The translations under genes and the position numbers were made by a program. Shown here in pieces: positions 1-5,215 of a DNA stretch of 5,215 nt. The DNA lies in assembly GCA_027031505.1 (NCBI GenBank), contig JALVQH010000162.1:1-5215 (forward strand). The letters are read 5' to 3'. Under the pieces are notes generated by a model that searched no databases, had not been told where the DNA came from, and saw only the letters and a list, made by a program, of their open reading frames with translations. Every line of letters starts with the position of its first letter. Within the stretch, counting starts at the first letter, position 1. The DNA is from Campylobacteraceae bacterium (GTDB lineage Bacteria > Campylobacterota > Campylobacteria > Campylobacterales > Sulfurovaceae).

Positions 1-1089
1 ATAATCCTGCTCGACCCACCCGCCATAATCGTGGGGGTATCTGTAATTCTTGTTGCGGGTTTTTATCCAGGATGGCACGGGCGTAATGTCTCCGGCTTTG
101 ATCGCATCGAGTGCAGCATTGATTGCAAGGTAGCTGCTGTTGGATTTGGGGGAGCTGGCGAGGTAGATGACCAGCTGCGCCAGCGGAATGCGTGCTTCGG
201 GGTAGCCGATCTGCTTGACGATGGTGAGGGTGGAGGCGGCGAGGTTGAGGGCGTTGGGGTTGGCATTGCCGATATCTTCACTGGCCAGAATCGCGAGGCG
301 CCGTGCGATGAACTCGGGCGGTTCGCCGCCGGCAATAAGTCGTGCCAGATAGTAGATCCCCGCATCGATGTCGCTGCCGCGGATGCTTTTGATCATGGCA
401 GAGGTGAGATCGTAGTGGTTATCGCTTTCGCTCGAGCCCGCCTGGAGGGCGTGGGGGCGGATCGCCTTGAGCGTCCCAAGGGTGACGGGATCCTCTACCT
501 GTGCACTGCTCTCGAGGAGATTGAGCATCGCCCTCAGATCCCCGCCGCTCGAGTCGACGAGGTACCGTTTTGCCTCCGTGTTGATCTCAATCCCCTCACG
601 ATCGAGCACCGTTTCGAGAAAGGTCGTCATCACCGCCCGGTCGATCGGATACATCTCGAACAGATGAGAGCGTGAACGGATCGCGGCGGTCATGGCGTAG
701 TAAGGGTTTTCGGTCGACGCGCCGATGATCAGCGCCGAGCCCTTCTCCATGAACGGAAGCAGCACCTCCTGCTGATTTTTGCTCAGCCGGTGCACCTCAT
801 CGATGAACACAAGCGGCTTCTGAAGGGCGTGCGCATAGTCCCGGAAGATTTTGCGCAGATCGTCGATCTTGAGGCTTGTGGCATTGAATTCGTAAAATGG
901 GCGCTCAAGCGTCGAGGCGATGACGCGTGCCAGAGTTGTCTTACCGCAGCCGGGGGGGCCGTAGAGGAAGAGATGGGGCAGGGCATTCGCCTCGATCAGC
1001 TTCCGGAGGGGGGCGTCGCTTCCAAGCAGATGTGTCTGCCCGAGGATGGTATCGAGGGTCTGGGGGCGGTATTTCCGAGCGAGGAGCAT
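1..1089 (-). CDS. rarA: Replication-associated recombination protein A (RarA/MgsA, AAA+ ATPase), 3' end cut by window edge
   Basis: RarA is a cytoplasmic clamp-loader-like AAA+ ATPase of the RarA/Mgs1/WRNIP1 family that acts on stalled or gapped replication forks. Reading the minus strand from the ATG at 1089 gives 363 codons without a stop. Visible motifs are a family-typical N-terminus (RKYRPQTLDTILGQTHLLG, residues 5-23), Walker A GPPGCGKT (44-51), Walker B FIDEVHR (95-101), sensor 1 GASTENP (123-129) and an SRS arginine-finger region (139-141). The RarA C-terminal region follows, with ASEDIGNANP near residue 250 and the hallmark YPHDYGGWVEQDY at the very edge. Since that last motif lies close to the end of RarA proteins, probably only a few tens of residues are missing. 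The start lies 4 bases after the rluB stop, with only a weak AAGG ahead of it, so translation is probably coupled. A general DnaX/RuvB-type AAA+ protein is the alternative, but the C-terminal motifs argue strongly for RarA. Confidence 0.95.
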   Translation of the reverse strand, partial: MLLARKYRPQTLDTILGQTHLLGSDAPLRKLIEANALPHLFLYGPPGCGKTTLARVIASTLERPFYEFNATSLKIDDLRKIFRDYAHALQKPLVFIDEVHRLSKNQQEVLLPFMEKGSALIIGASTENPYYAMTAAIRSRSHLFEMYPIDRAVMTTFLETVLDREGIEINTEAKRYLVDSSGGDLRAMLNLLESSAQVEDPVTLGTLKAIRPHALQAGSSESDNHYDLTSAMIKSIRGSDIDAGIYYLARLIAGGEPPEFIARRLAILASEDIGNANPNALNLAASTLTIVKQIGYPEARIPLAQLVIYLASSPKSNSSYLAINAALDAIKAGDITPVPSWIKTRNKNYRYPHDYGGWVEQDY

Positions 1090-1093
1090 GGGG

Positions 1094-1882
1094 TTATACC
1101 TTGGTGCCTTTGCCGGAGGCTTGACGCGCTTTTTTGAGAAACGTGTGGAGATCGTCGTACTCTTTTCGGGTGAAATAGCGGGTTTTGTTCGCGGGGAGGT
1201 TATTAAGTTCGATCTCTCCGAAGGCGACCCGCTTGAGATCGACCACTTCGGCGCCGAAATGGGCGAAAAACCGCCGCAGTTCACGGTTTTTCCCTTCGGT
1301 GATGGTGACACGGAGTTTGGTATATTTGCCCGTCTGTCCCCGCAGTTCGTATGCGGCAAACGGAGCGAAGGTCATCGATTGGATCTCACTCCGCTCATGG
1401 GCGCCGGCGCGGGCATCTTCGAGGAATAGCCCCTCTTCCATTGCGGTGATCATCGCTTCGGTGAGCGGTTTGTCGATTTTGAGGTTGTAGGTGCGGGGAA
1501 GCGAGCTGCGCATGTAGAGTTCGGCGACTTCGGGGGCGTCGGTGAGGAGGAGGAGCCCCTCGGAGGCGAAGTCGAGACGCCCAATGGGGACAAAATAGCG
1601 GAATTTCCCCGGAAGTTTGTGGTAGATGGTGGTGCGGCCGCGGTCGTCTTTTTTGGTGACGAGTACCCCTTTGGGCTTGTTGTAGACAATGACAGTCACT
1701 TCGCCGGGTTTTCGGGGGTGCAGCGGCTTCCCTTTGACGGTGACCTTGTCGCCCGGCTGGACGTCATAGGAGAAATCGGTAATACTCTTGCGGTTAATTT
1801 TGATCTCACCGGCTTCGATGAGACGATCGGCTTCCCGTCGGGAGTATCTGCTGTGGTGAGCTATGTATTTATTCAGGCGCAT
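1094..1882 (-). CDS. rluB: rRNA pseudouridine synthase, RsuA/RluB/E/F family, RluB-like
   Basis: This protein of 262 residues isomerises a uridine in rRNA to pseudouridine; E. coli RluB acts on 23S U2605. An N-terminal S4 RNA-binding domain (MRLNKYIAHHSRYSRREADRL, residues 1-21, through about 60) is followed by the catalytic domain. The catalytic aspartate is D104 in GRLDFASEGLLLLT (101-114), and the family motif EGKNRELRRFF is at 196-206. I chose the ATG at 1882 because the S4 domain begins there and AAAAAGGAG lies 4 bases upstream. A TTG at 1918 would add 12 residues and overlap the rnj stop (TTGA), but it lacks a comparable ribosome binding site and the extra residues resemble no domain. 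The gene sits 32 bases after rnj and 4 bases before rarA. Family membership is certain. The exact target (RluB rather than RsuA, RluE or RluF) is inferred from length and the S4 domain. Confidence 0.93.
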   Translation of the reverse strand: MRLNKYIAHHSRYSRREADRLIEAGEIKINRKSITDFSYDVQPGDKVTVKGKPLHPRKPGEVTVIVYNKPKGVLVTKKDDRGRTTIYHKLPGKFRYFVPIGRLDFASEGLLLLTDAPEVAELYMRSSLPRTYNLKIDKPLTEAMITAMEEGLFLEDARAGAHERSEIQSMTFAPFAAYELRGQTGKYTKLRVTITEGKNRELRRFFAHFGAEVVDLKRVAFGEIELNNLPANKTRYFTRKEYDDLHTFLKKARQASGKGTKV

Positions 1883-1884
1883 GG

Positions 1885-1893
1885 GACTCCTTT
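1885..1893 (-). promoter_or_regulatory. Ribosome binding site deciding the rluB start
   Basis: On the minus strand AAAAAGGAG is followed by TCCC and then the ATG at 1882. It is a strong Shine-Dalgarno match, although the 4-base spacing is slightly short. It lies in the 32-base gap between rnj and rluB and favours the ATG at 1882 over the upstream TTG at 1918. Confidence 0.7.
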
Positions 1894-1914
1894 TTGGGGC
1901 AGAACGCTCCGTCG

Positions 1915-4047
1915 TCAAATGAAGAAAACTGTCGGGAGGATGATTGGATAACGTTTGCGGGTTCGTACGACATGCTTGCGGATGATTCCGCGCAGGTCAT
2001 CTTCAACCACCTTCGTGTTGCCCGATCTTTCCAGCTTGCTGTTGAGGAGGTATTGTTCGATAAGACGCTCGATCTCGGAGGCAAATTTTTTATCATCCCG
2101 ATTGGGGACGAGGCCATGGGAGGTCACGACTGGCTTGCCGACCATTTTGCCGGTTTGCCTTGAGACCTGAACTGCGAGATTGACGATCCCTTCGGTGGCC
2201 AGTTTCTGGCGGTCATCGACGACGTCACTCTGTATGGGTTTATTGTTCTGATTGTCGATATAGGTTTTGCCCACTTTGACGGTTTTGACTTTTTTGATGT
2301 ATCTTGGGGTGATTTCGATCTGATCACCGTCACTCATCAACAGGATGTTGCGTTCATCGATCCCGCAGGTGACGGCGGTTCTGGCATGGGCAGTGATGTG
2401 GTTGTACTCCCCGTGAACGGGAAGGAAAAATTTCGGCTGGATCAGTCGCAGCATGAGTTTTTGCTCCTCCTGCCCGGCATGACCGGAGACGTGGATATCG
2501 CTGAACTCTTTGTAGCGGACGGTGACGCCGGCTTTCATCAGGAGGTTCATCAGCTTGGAGACACTCGCTTCGTTGCCGGGGATGGCGCTGGCGGAAATGA
2601 TGACGGTATCGGTGGGCTTGAGTTTGATATGTCGGTGTTCATCGGTGGCCATGCGTGAAAGAGCTGCCATGGTCTCTCCCTGGCTTCCGGTCGTGATGAC
2701 AAGGATTTCATCATCTTTGTATTTGGCGACCTCGTGTGCTTCGATGAAATGTTTGTCGTCAATATCGACAAAGCCGAGCTTGCGGGTGACTTCGATGTTG
2801 CGTTCCATTGACCGGCCGATGACGGCGATTTTGCGCCCGTGTTTGACGCCCCGCTCCATTGCCTGATAGATCCGGTGCACATTGGAGGAGAAGGTGGACA
2901 TGATGACCCGCCCTTTGGCAAGATCGAAGAGACTGTCAAACGTTTTGCCCACCACCGCTTCGCTTTTGGTAAAGCCGGGATTGTGGGAGTTGGTCGAATC
3001 GGAGAAGAGACACAGCACCCCTTTGGCTCCGTAATATGCCAGACGGTGCAGATCTGCGGTGTAACCGTCGATCGGAGTATGGTCGATCTTGAAATCGGCC
3101 GTGTGAATAACGGTTCCGATGGGAGTTTCGATCGCGAGAGAGTTGGAATCGACGATGGAGTGGGTCATATGCATCCACTCGACCTTGAAGTCCCCGATGG
3201 TGTATTGCCTGCGCTTGACGATGTAATTGAAGTACCTTGTGTCGGCAGAGAGACCGTGTTCGTTGAATTTGTTTTCGATCATTGCCAGGACAAGCGGTGT
3301 CCCATAGATTGGGAATTTCAACTCTTTAAAAAGGTATGCTGTCGCCCCGATATGGTCTTCGTGTCCATGGGTGATGACGATCCCTTTGATCTTGTCTTTA
3401 ATGGTATGCAGATAGCTGAAGTCGGGAACGAGGATATCCACGCCGTGCATCGTCTCATCGGGGAAGCTCATCCCTACATCGATAATGATGGCAGTGTTTT
3501 CAGTCTCGAGGACGGCGATGTTGCCACCGATTTCTCCCAGGCCGCCGAGGGGGGTGAAGCGGAGTTTCCCTTTGAGGTTGGGATCGAGCTGGCGCCAGGG
3601 GTTCATCCGGGCATCCTGAACCTCGTCATTTTCGATCAGAGCCGCTCGCATTTCGGGGGGGACATTCGTCGGAATCTGTTTGCGGCGACCGCTCCGGCTG
3701 TTGCCCCGGCTGGCGGTGCGGCGACTGCCCGGTTTTTTGTTCTCTTCGTGCCGCACGTTGTCCGTGCGGTTTTTTTCGGAGTGCCTGTTATGGTTGCTGC
3801 GCTTGTTGTGTCCTTCGTTTTGCCGGGAGCTGTTGCCGCTGGAACGCCGGTCGGGACGACGCCGGCTCTGATTGGTTTGTGCAGCGCTGTTTCCTTCTTG
3901 TGCAGGACGCTCTGACTTCTTAGAGGCTGCGCTGCTGTCTTCATGCGCCGGACGGTTCTGGCGATAGGGGTTTTGGCTGCGTCGTCGCTCTCCCTGTCTG
4001 CTCTTTTCACCGTTTGTGCCGGATTGACTCTGATTCTCTTTTTCCAT
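1915..4047 (-). CDS. rnj: Ribonuclease J with long basic N-terminal extension
   Basis: RNase J is a zinc-dependent metallo-beta-lactamase/beta-CASP nuclease with 5'-to-3' exonuclease and endonuclease activity, acting in mRNA decay and RNA maturation. The protein has 710 residues, against roughly 555 for Bacillus RNase J1; the excess is an N-terminal extension of about 150 residues rich in R, N, S, K and Q. The core opens with LRFTPLGGLGEIGGNIAVLE (162-181). Metal-binding residues are visible as HGHEDHIG (227-234), H296 in MTHSIVDSNS, D318 in HTADFK and H545 in PVHGEYNH. The beta-CASP part shows STFSSNVHR (384-392), GRSMERN (411-417), TTGSQGE (452-458) and SASAIPGNE (485-493), followed by HVSGHAGQEE (519-528). 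A C-terminal domain ends in RYPIILPTVFFI. All catalytic residues are present, so it should be active. The ATG at 4047 has AAAAAAGGA 8 bases upstream, inside the ksgA coding region. In H. pylori, RNase J works with the DEAD-box helicase RhpA; none is in this window. Confidence 0.97.
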   Translation of the reverse strand: MEKENQSQSGTNGEKSRQGERRRSQNPYRQNRPAHEDSSAASKKSERPAQEGNSAAQTNQSRRRPDRRSSGNSSRQNEGHNKRSNHNRHSEKNRTDNVRHEENKKPGSRRTASRGNSRSGRRKQIPTNVPPEMRAALIENDEVQDARMNPWRQLDPNLKGKLRFTPLGGLGEIGGNIAVLETENTAIIIDVGMSFPDETMHGVDILVPDFSYLHTIKDKIKGIVITHGHEDHIGATAYLFKELKFPIYGTPLVLAMIENKFNEHGLSADTRYFNYIVKRRQYTIGDFKVEWMHMTHSIVDSNSLAIETPIGTVIHTADFKIDHTPIDGYTADLHRLAYYGAKGVLCLFSDSTNSHNPGFTKSEAVVGKTFDSLFDLAKGRVIMSTFSSNVHRIYQAMERGVKHGRKIAVIGRSMERNIEVTRKLGFVDIDDKHFIEAHEVAKYKDDEILVITTGSQGETMAALSRMATDEHRHIKLKPTDTVIISASAIPGNEASVSKLMNLLMKAGVTVRYKEFSDIHVSGHAGQEEQKLMLRLIQPKFFLPVHGEYNHITAHARTAVTCGIDERNILLMSDGDQIEITPRYIKKVKTVKVGKTYIDNQNNKPIQSDVVDDRQKLATEGIVNLAVQVSRQTGKMVGKPVVTSHGLVPNRDDKKFASEIERLIEQYLLNSKLERSGNTKVVEDDLRGIIRKHVVRTRKRYPIILPTVFFI
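3673..4047 (-). other. Region encoding the low-complexity, probably disordered N-terminus of RNase J
   Basis: Residues 1-125 of RNase J are nearly devoid of hydrophobic residues and dominated by R, K, N, S, Q, E and H. Clusters include RRRSQNPYRQNR, SRRRPDRRSSGNSSRQN and SRRTASRGNSRSGRRKQ. There is no signal peptide, membrane segment or known fold. Similar extensions occur in RNase J of H. pylori and relatives. RNA binding, a partner-protein contact or condensate formation are plausible roles but are inference. A conserved-looking linker (PPEMRAALIENDEVQDARMNPWRQLDP, residues 130-156) joins it to the nuclease core; cited here only by position and key residues, it contains the first hydrophobic patches of the protein. 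Confidence 0.8.
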
Positions 4048-4846
4048 CCTTTAAATCCTTTTTTAAAATAGTATACAAGTGATGATAATGTTCTGCCGCA
4101 ACTTCATGAGGCCGGCTCAAGGGGTCAATCCCTTCGGCATACAATGCATGCCGTATCGCTCCTTTGTCGAAAGCGTTTTCGAGGTTTTTGCCCAATTTTT
4201 TACGTGGCTGCGCAAATGCAATCTTCAGAAAACGCTCAAAAGCCGGATCCTCAAGCGTACGCTCTTTGCTGATCGAGAGTACAGCAGAGGTAACTTTCGG
4301 AGAGGGAATAAACGCTTCAGGGGGAACCTCAAAGCAAAGGCAGGCTTCTCCGCTGTCGGATGCAAGAACCGAAAGTGGGGAGAAATTCCGCTCTCCAGGC
4401 TGTGCTGCAAATTTGAGTGCAACCTCTTTCTGCATCATGACCAGTATCGATTGACACTGTGGATCGTGCAGTGCCTTGAGGACAAGGCGTGTTGCGATGT
4501 AGTAGGGGAGATTGGCCACCAGATGGTATGGCTCCTCCAGCAGACTGCCTGCCTCCCAATACTTCAGCACATCGCCACATTCCAGTCTTAGCTTTTCCGA
4601 ACCTCTGGTATGGGAAAACTGAATTTGCAAACGTTTACACAATCTTGTGTCGACTTCAAAAGCTGTGACATTCCGCACTTGTACAAGCGCGGAGGTTAAA
4701 TCACCTAAGCCAGGTCCGATCTCGACAACAGGGAGGTCGTCGTCGGGCATCGCTTGGATGATTTGATCTACGTAACGGCGGTCTTTGAGAAAATTCTGAC
4801 CAAACCGCTTGCTGGCGATTTCGGCTGCATCAATGTCCTGTTTCAT
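4007..4846 (-). CDS. rsmA: 16S rRNA dimethyladenosine transferase (KsgA/RsmA)
   Basis: KsgA (RsmA) uses S-adenosylmethionine to dimethylate two adjacent adenosines in the 3'-terminal hairpin of 16S rRNA (A1518 and A1519 in E. coli numbering), a late checkpoint in 30S assembly. The 279-residue protein shows the family motifs in order: KRFGQNFL (13-20), the SAM-binding EIGPGLGDLT (42-51), acidic E64 in FEVD, GDVL (91-94), catalytic NLPYYI (112-117), FIPSPKV (179-185) and FAQPRKKLGKNL (211-222). The length is near the usual 260-280, with a short charged tail (KKDLKDGKRESESIRHKR). That tail overlaps the start of rnj by 41 bases in another frame and carries its ribosome binding site. The ATG at 4846 places the FGQNFL motif at the normal distance from the N-terminus; the ribosome binding site is weak (A-rich, AAAAAAAG). 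This is probably the first gene of the minus-strand operon. GC by hand count is 50% over 4081-4800, lower than its neighbours. Confidence 0.97.
   Translation of the reverse strand: MKQDIDAAEIASKRFGQNFLKDRRYVDQIIQAMPDDDLPVVEIGPGLGDLTSALVQVRNVTAFEVDTRLCKRLQIQFSHTRGSEKLRLECGDVLKYWEAGSLLEEPYHLVANLPYYIATRLVLKALHDPQCQSILVMMQKEVALKFAAQPGERNFSPLSVLASDSGEACLCFEVPPEAFIPSPKVTSAVLSISKERTLEDPAFERFLKIAFAQPRKKLGKNLENAFDKGAIRHALYAEGIDPLSRPHEVAAEHYHHLYTILKKDLKDGKRESESIRHKR
4055..4063 (-). promoter_or_regulatory. Ribosome binding site of rnj inside ksgA
   Basis: On the minus strand AAAAAAGGA precedes the rnj ATG at 4047 by 8 bases (TTTAAAGG between). It lies within the last codons of ksgA, so ribosomes finishing ksgA pass over it, consistent with translational coupling. 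Confidence 0.6.
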
Positions 4847-4903
4847 TATACACTTTTTTTCTTAACAATCCATGTGCTAAACACACACTGTTCAAAATTT
4901 GGC

Positions 4904-4909
4904 TATAAT
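4904..4909 (+). promoter_or_regulatory. Predicted -10 box (TATAAT) of the hisF promoter
   Basis: A perfect TATAAT lies 32 bases before the hisF ATG, preceded by the T/A-rich stretch TTCAAAATTTGGC. No TTGACA-like -35 box is found at 16-18 bases upstream (the sequence there is ACACAC). Campylobacterota sigma-70 promoters usually lack a conserved -35 box and rely on the -10 element plus upstream AT-rich sequence, which matches. The expected transcription start is around 4915-4917. Confidence 0.65.
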
Positions 4910-4913
4910 CCGC

Positions 4914-4928
4914 CACAGATTAACTGTG
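4914..4928. repeat. Perfect 5-bp inverted repeat at the hisF transcription start
   Basis: CACAG-ATTAA-CTGTG is a perfect inverted repeat with 5-base arms and a 5-base spacer, 5 bases downstream of the TATAAT box and 13 bases before the hisF ATG. It could be an operator covering the transcription start or a small hairpin in the 5' leader close to the ribosome binding site. Short palindromes of this size also arise by chance. Confidence 0.4.
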
Positions 4929-4941
4929 AAAAGAGGTTGCG

Positions 4942-5215
4942 ATGGATTATTTTGCTAAGCGCATTATACCATGTTTGGATGTCGATAACGGTCGGGTGGT
5001 CAAGGGGGTCAACTTCGTCGGTCTGCGGGATGCCGGTGATCCGGTCGAGGTGGCACGCCGTTACAACGAAGAGGGTGCCGATGAGATCACTTTTCTCGAT
5101 ATTGGTGCCAGCCACGAGGGGCGGGATACGATCGTCGATGTGGTACGCCGGGTTGCGAAAGAGGTTTTTATCCCTTTAACTGTCGGAGGGGGGATACGGC
5201 AGCTTGACGATATCT
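4942..5215 (+). CDS. hisF: Imidazole glycerol phosphate synthase cyclase subunit HisF, 3' end cut by window edge
   Basis: HisF, with the glutaminase HisH, converts PRFAR and ammonia to imidazole glycerol phosphate and AICAR, the step linking histidine and purine synthesis in the cytoplasm. From the ATG at 4942, 91 codons are visible out of about 250 usual for this (beta/alpha)8 barrel. The start [20 protein letters not shown] is typical, with catalytic D13 in CLDV (equivalent to D11 of Thermotoga HisF), KGVNF (21-25), [17 protein letters not shown] (33-49), FLDIGAS (51-57) and the phosphate-binding VGGGI (81-85). AAGAGG lies about 5 bases before the ATG, a good ribosome binding site. The gene is transcribed away from the ksgA block. 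No hisH, hisA or other his gene is visible, so whether it sits in a his cluster cannot be judged. GC is 61% over 4981-5160 by hand count. Confidence 0.96.
   Translation, partial: MDYFAKRIIPCLDVDNGRVVKGVNFVGLRDAGDPVEVARRYNEEGADEITFLDIGASHEGRDTIVDVVRRVAKEVFIPLTVGGGIRQLDDI

Larger units (their letters stand above)
4847..4941. other. Divergent intergenic region between ksgA and hisF
   Basis: This 95-base AT-rich gap should hold promoters for both directions. The plus-strand hisF promoter is recognisable. For ksgA no convincing box can be picked: on the minus strand ATTATAG (around 4903-4909) overlaps the hisF -10 box and TTTAG near 4878-4882 is weak. No terminator-like hairpin followed by a T run is evident for either strand, as expected between divergent genes. 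Confidence 0.7.

Noticed and set aside
31..675. Plus-strand open frame of 214 codons at the left end
   Set aside because: It is the antisense shadow of rarA, whose motifs are all readable on the minus strand across this stretch.
2839..3915. Plus-strand open frame of 358 codons opposite rnj
   Set aside because: It lies wholly antisense to a clear RNase J gene with all catalytic motifs. Its translation has no recognisable domain, and long antisense frames are common opposite GC-rich genes.
4845..4850. TATAAT on the minus strand overlapping the ksgA start codon
   Set aside because: As a -10 box it would place transcription start inside the ksgA coding region, upstream of no alternative start that keeps the FGQNFL motif. 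Taken as coincidence in an AT-rich leader.
4873..4885. Small hairpin TGTG-CTAAA-CACA in the intergenic region
   Set aside because: A 4-bp stem beside a CA-rich stretch is too weak to call as a terminator or operator, and no T run follows it in a useful position.
4754..5179. Plus-strand open frame of 141 codons spanning the ksgA start, intergenic gap and hisF
   Set aside because: It runs antisense to ksgA, through the promoter region and out of frame in hisF, with no ribosome binding site or domain. The hisF frame clearly explains the right-hand part.
1..5215. Search for a novel defence, mobile or secondary-metabolite system
   Set aside because: Every stretch is accounted for by conserved housekeeping genes with intact motifs. 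No transposase, integrase, direct-repeat array, toxin-antitoxin pair or unexplained gene-sized region is present.

Overview
The window reads as a housekeeping stretch of a bacterial chromosome, most likely from the Campylobacterota (former Epsilonproteobacteria). Three things suggest this. A ksgA - RNase J - RluB-type pseudouridine synthase order resembles what I recall from Campylobacter jejuni, and a ksgA - rnj pair is known in Helicobacter pylori. The RNase J carries a long, basic, low-complexity N-terminal extension like the H. pylori enzyme. The only clear promoter has a good TATAAT box but no recognisable -35 box, which is usual in this group. GC is fairly high for the phylum (hand counts 50-61% by region), which would fit a high-GC, probably free-living lineage such as Nitratifractor-like or Sulfurovum-like bacteria better than Campylobacter or Helicobacter. 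The genus is inference only.

Layout: four genes lie head to tail on the minus strand and occupy positions 1-4846. In transcription order they are ksgA/rsmA (4846 to 4007), rnj encoding RNase J (4047 to 1915, overlapping ksgA by 41 bases), an rluB-like gene (start at 1882, stop at 1094) and rarA (start at 1089, running off the left edge with 363 codons visible). Gaps are very short (32 and 4 bases) or negative, so they probably form one operon. A 95-base intergenic region (4847-4941) separates this block from hisF, which runs divergently on the plus strand and is cut by the right edge after 91 codons. That gap holds a TATAAT box for hisF and a perfect inverted repeat at the expected transcription start.

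Function: three of the four minus-strand genes act on RNA or ribosomes. KsgA dimethylates 16S rRNA late in small-subunit assembly, RNase J is the main 5'-end-processing and mRNA decay nuclease where present, and the RluB-like enzyme makes a pseudouridine in rRNA. The fourth, RarA, acts at stalled replication forks. HisF belongs to histidine biosynthesis and is probably only a positional neighbour.

I see no mobile element, CRISPR array, tRNA, rRNA, toxin-antitoxin pair or defence gene, and no sign of a new system. No stretch longer than 300 bases lacks a gene. The points most worth a second look are the long disordered N-terminus of RNase J, its overlap with ksgA, the lower GC of ksgA than its neighbours, and the inverted repeat ahead of hisF.
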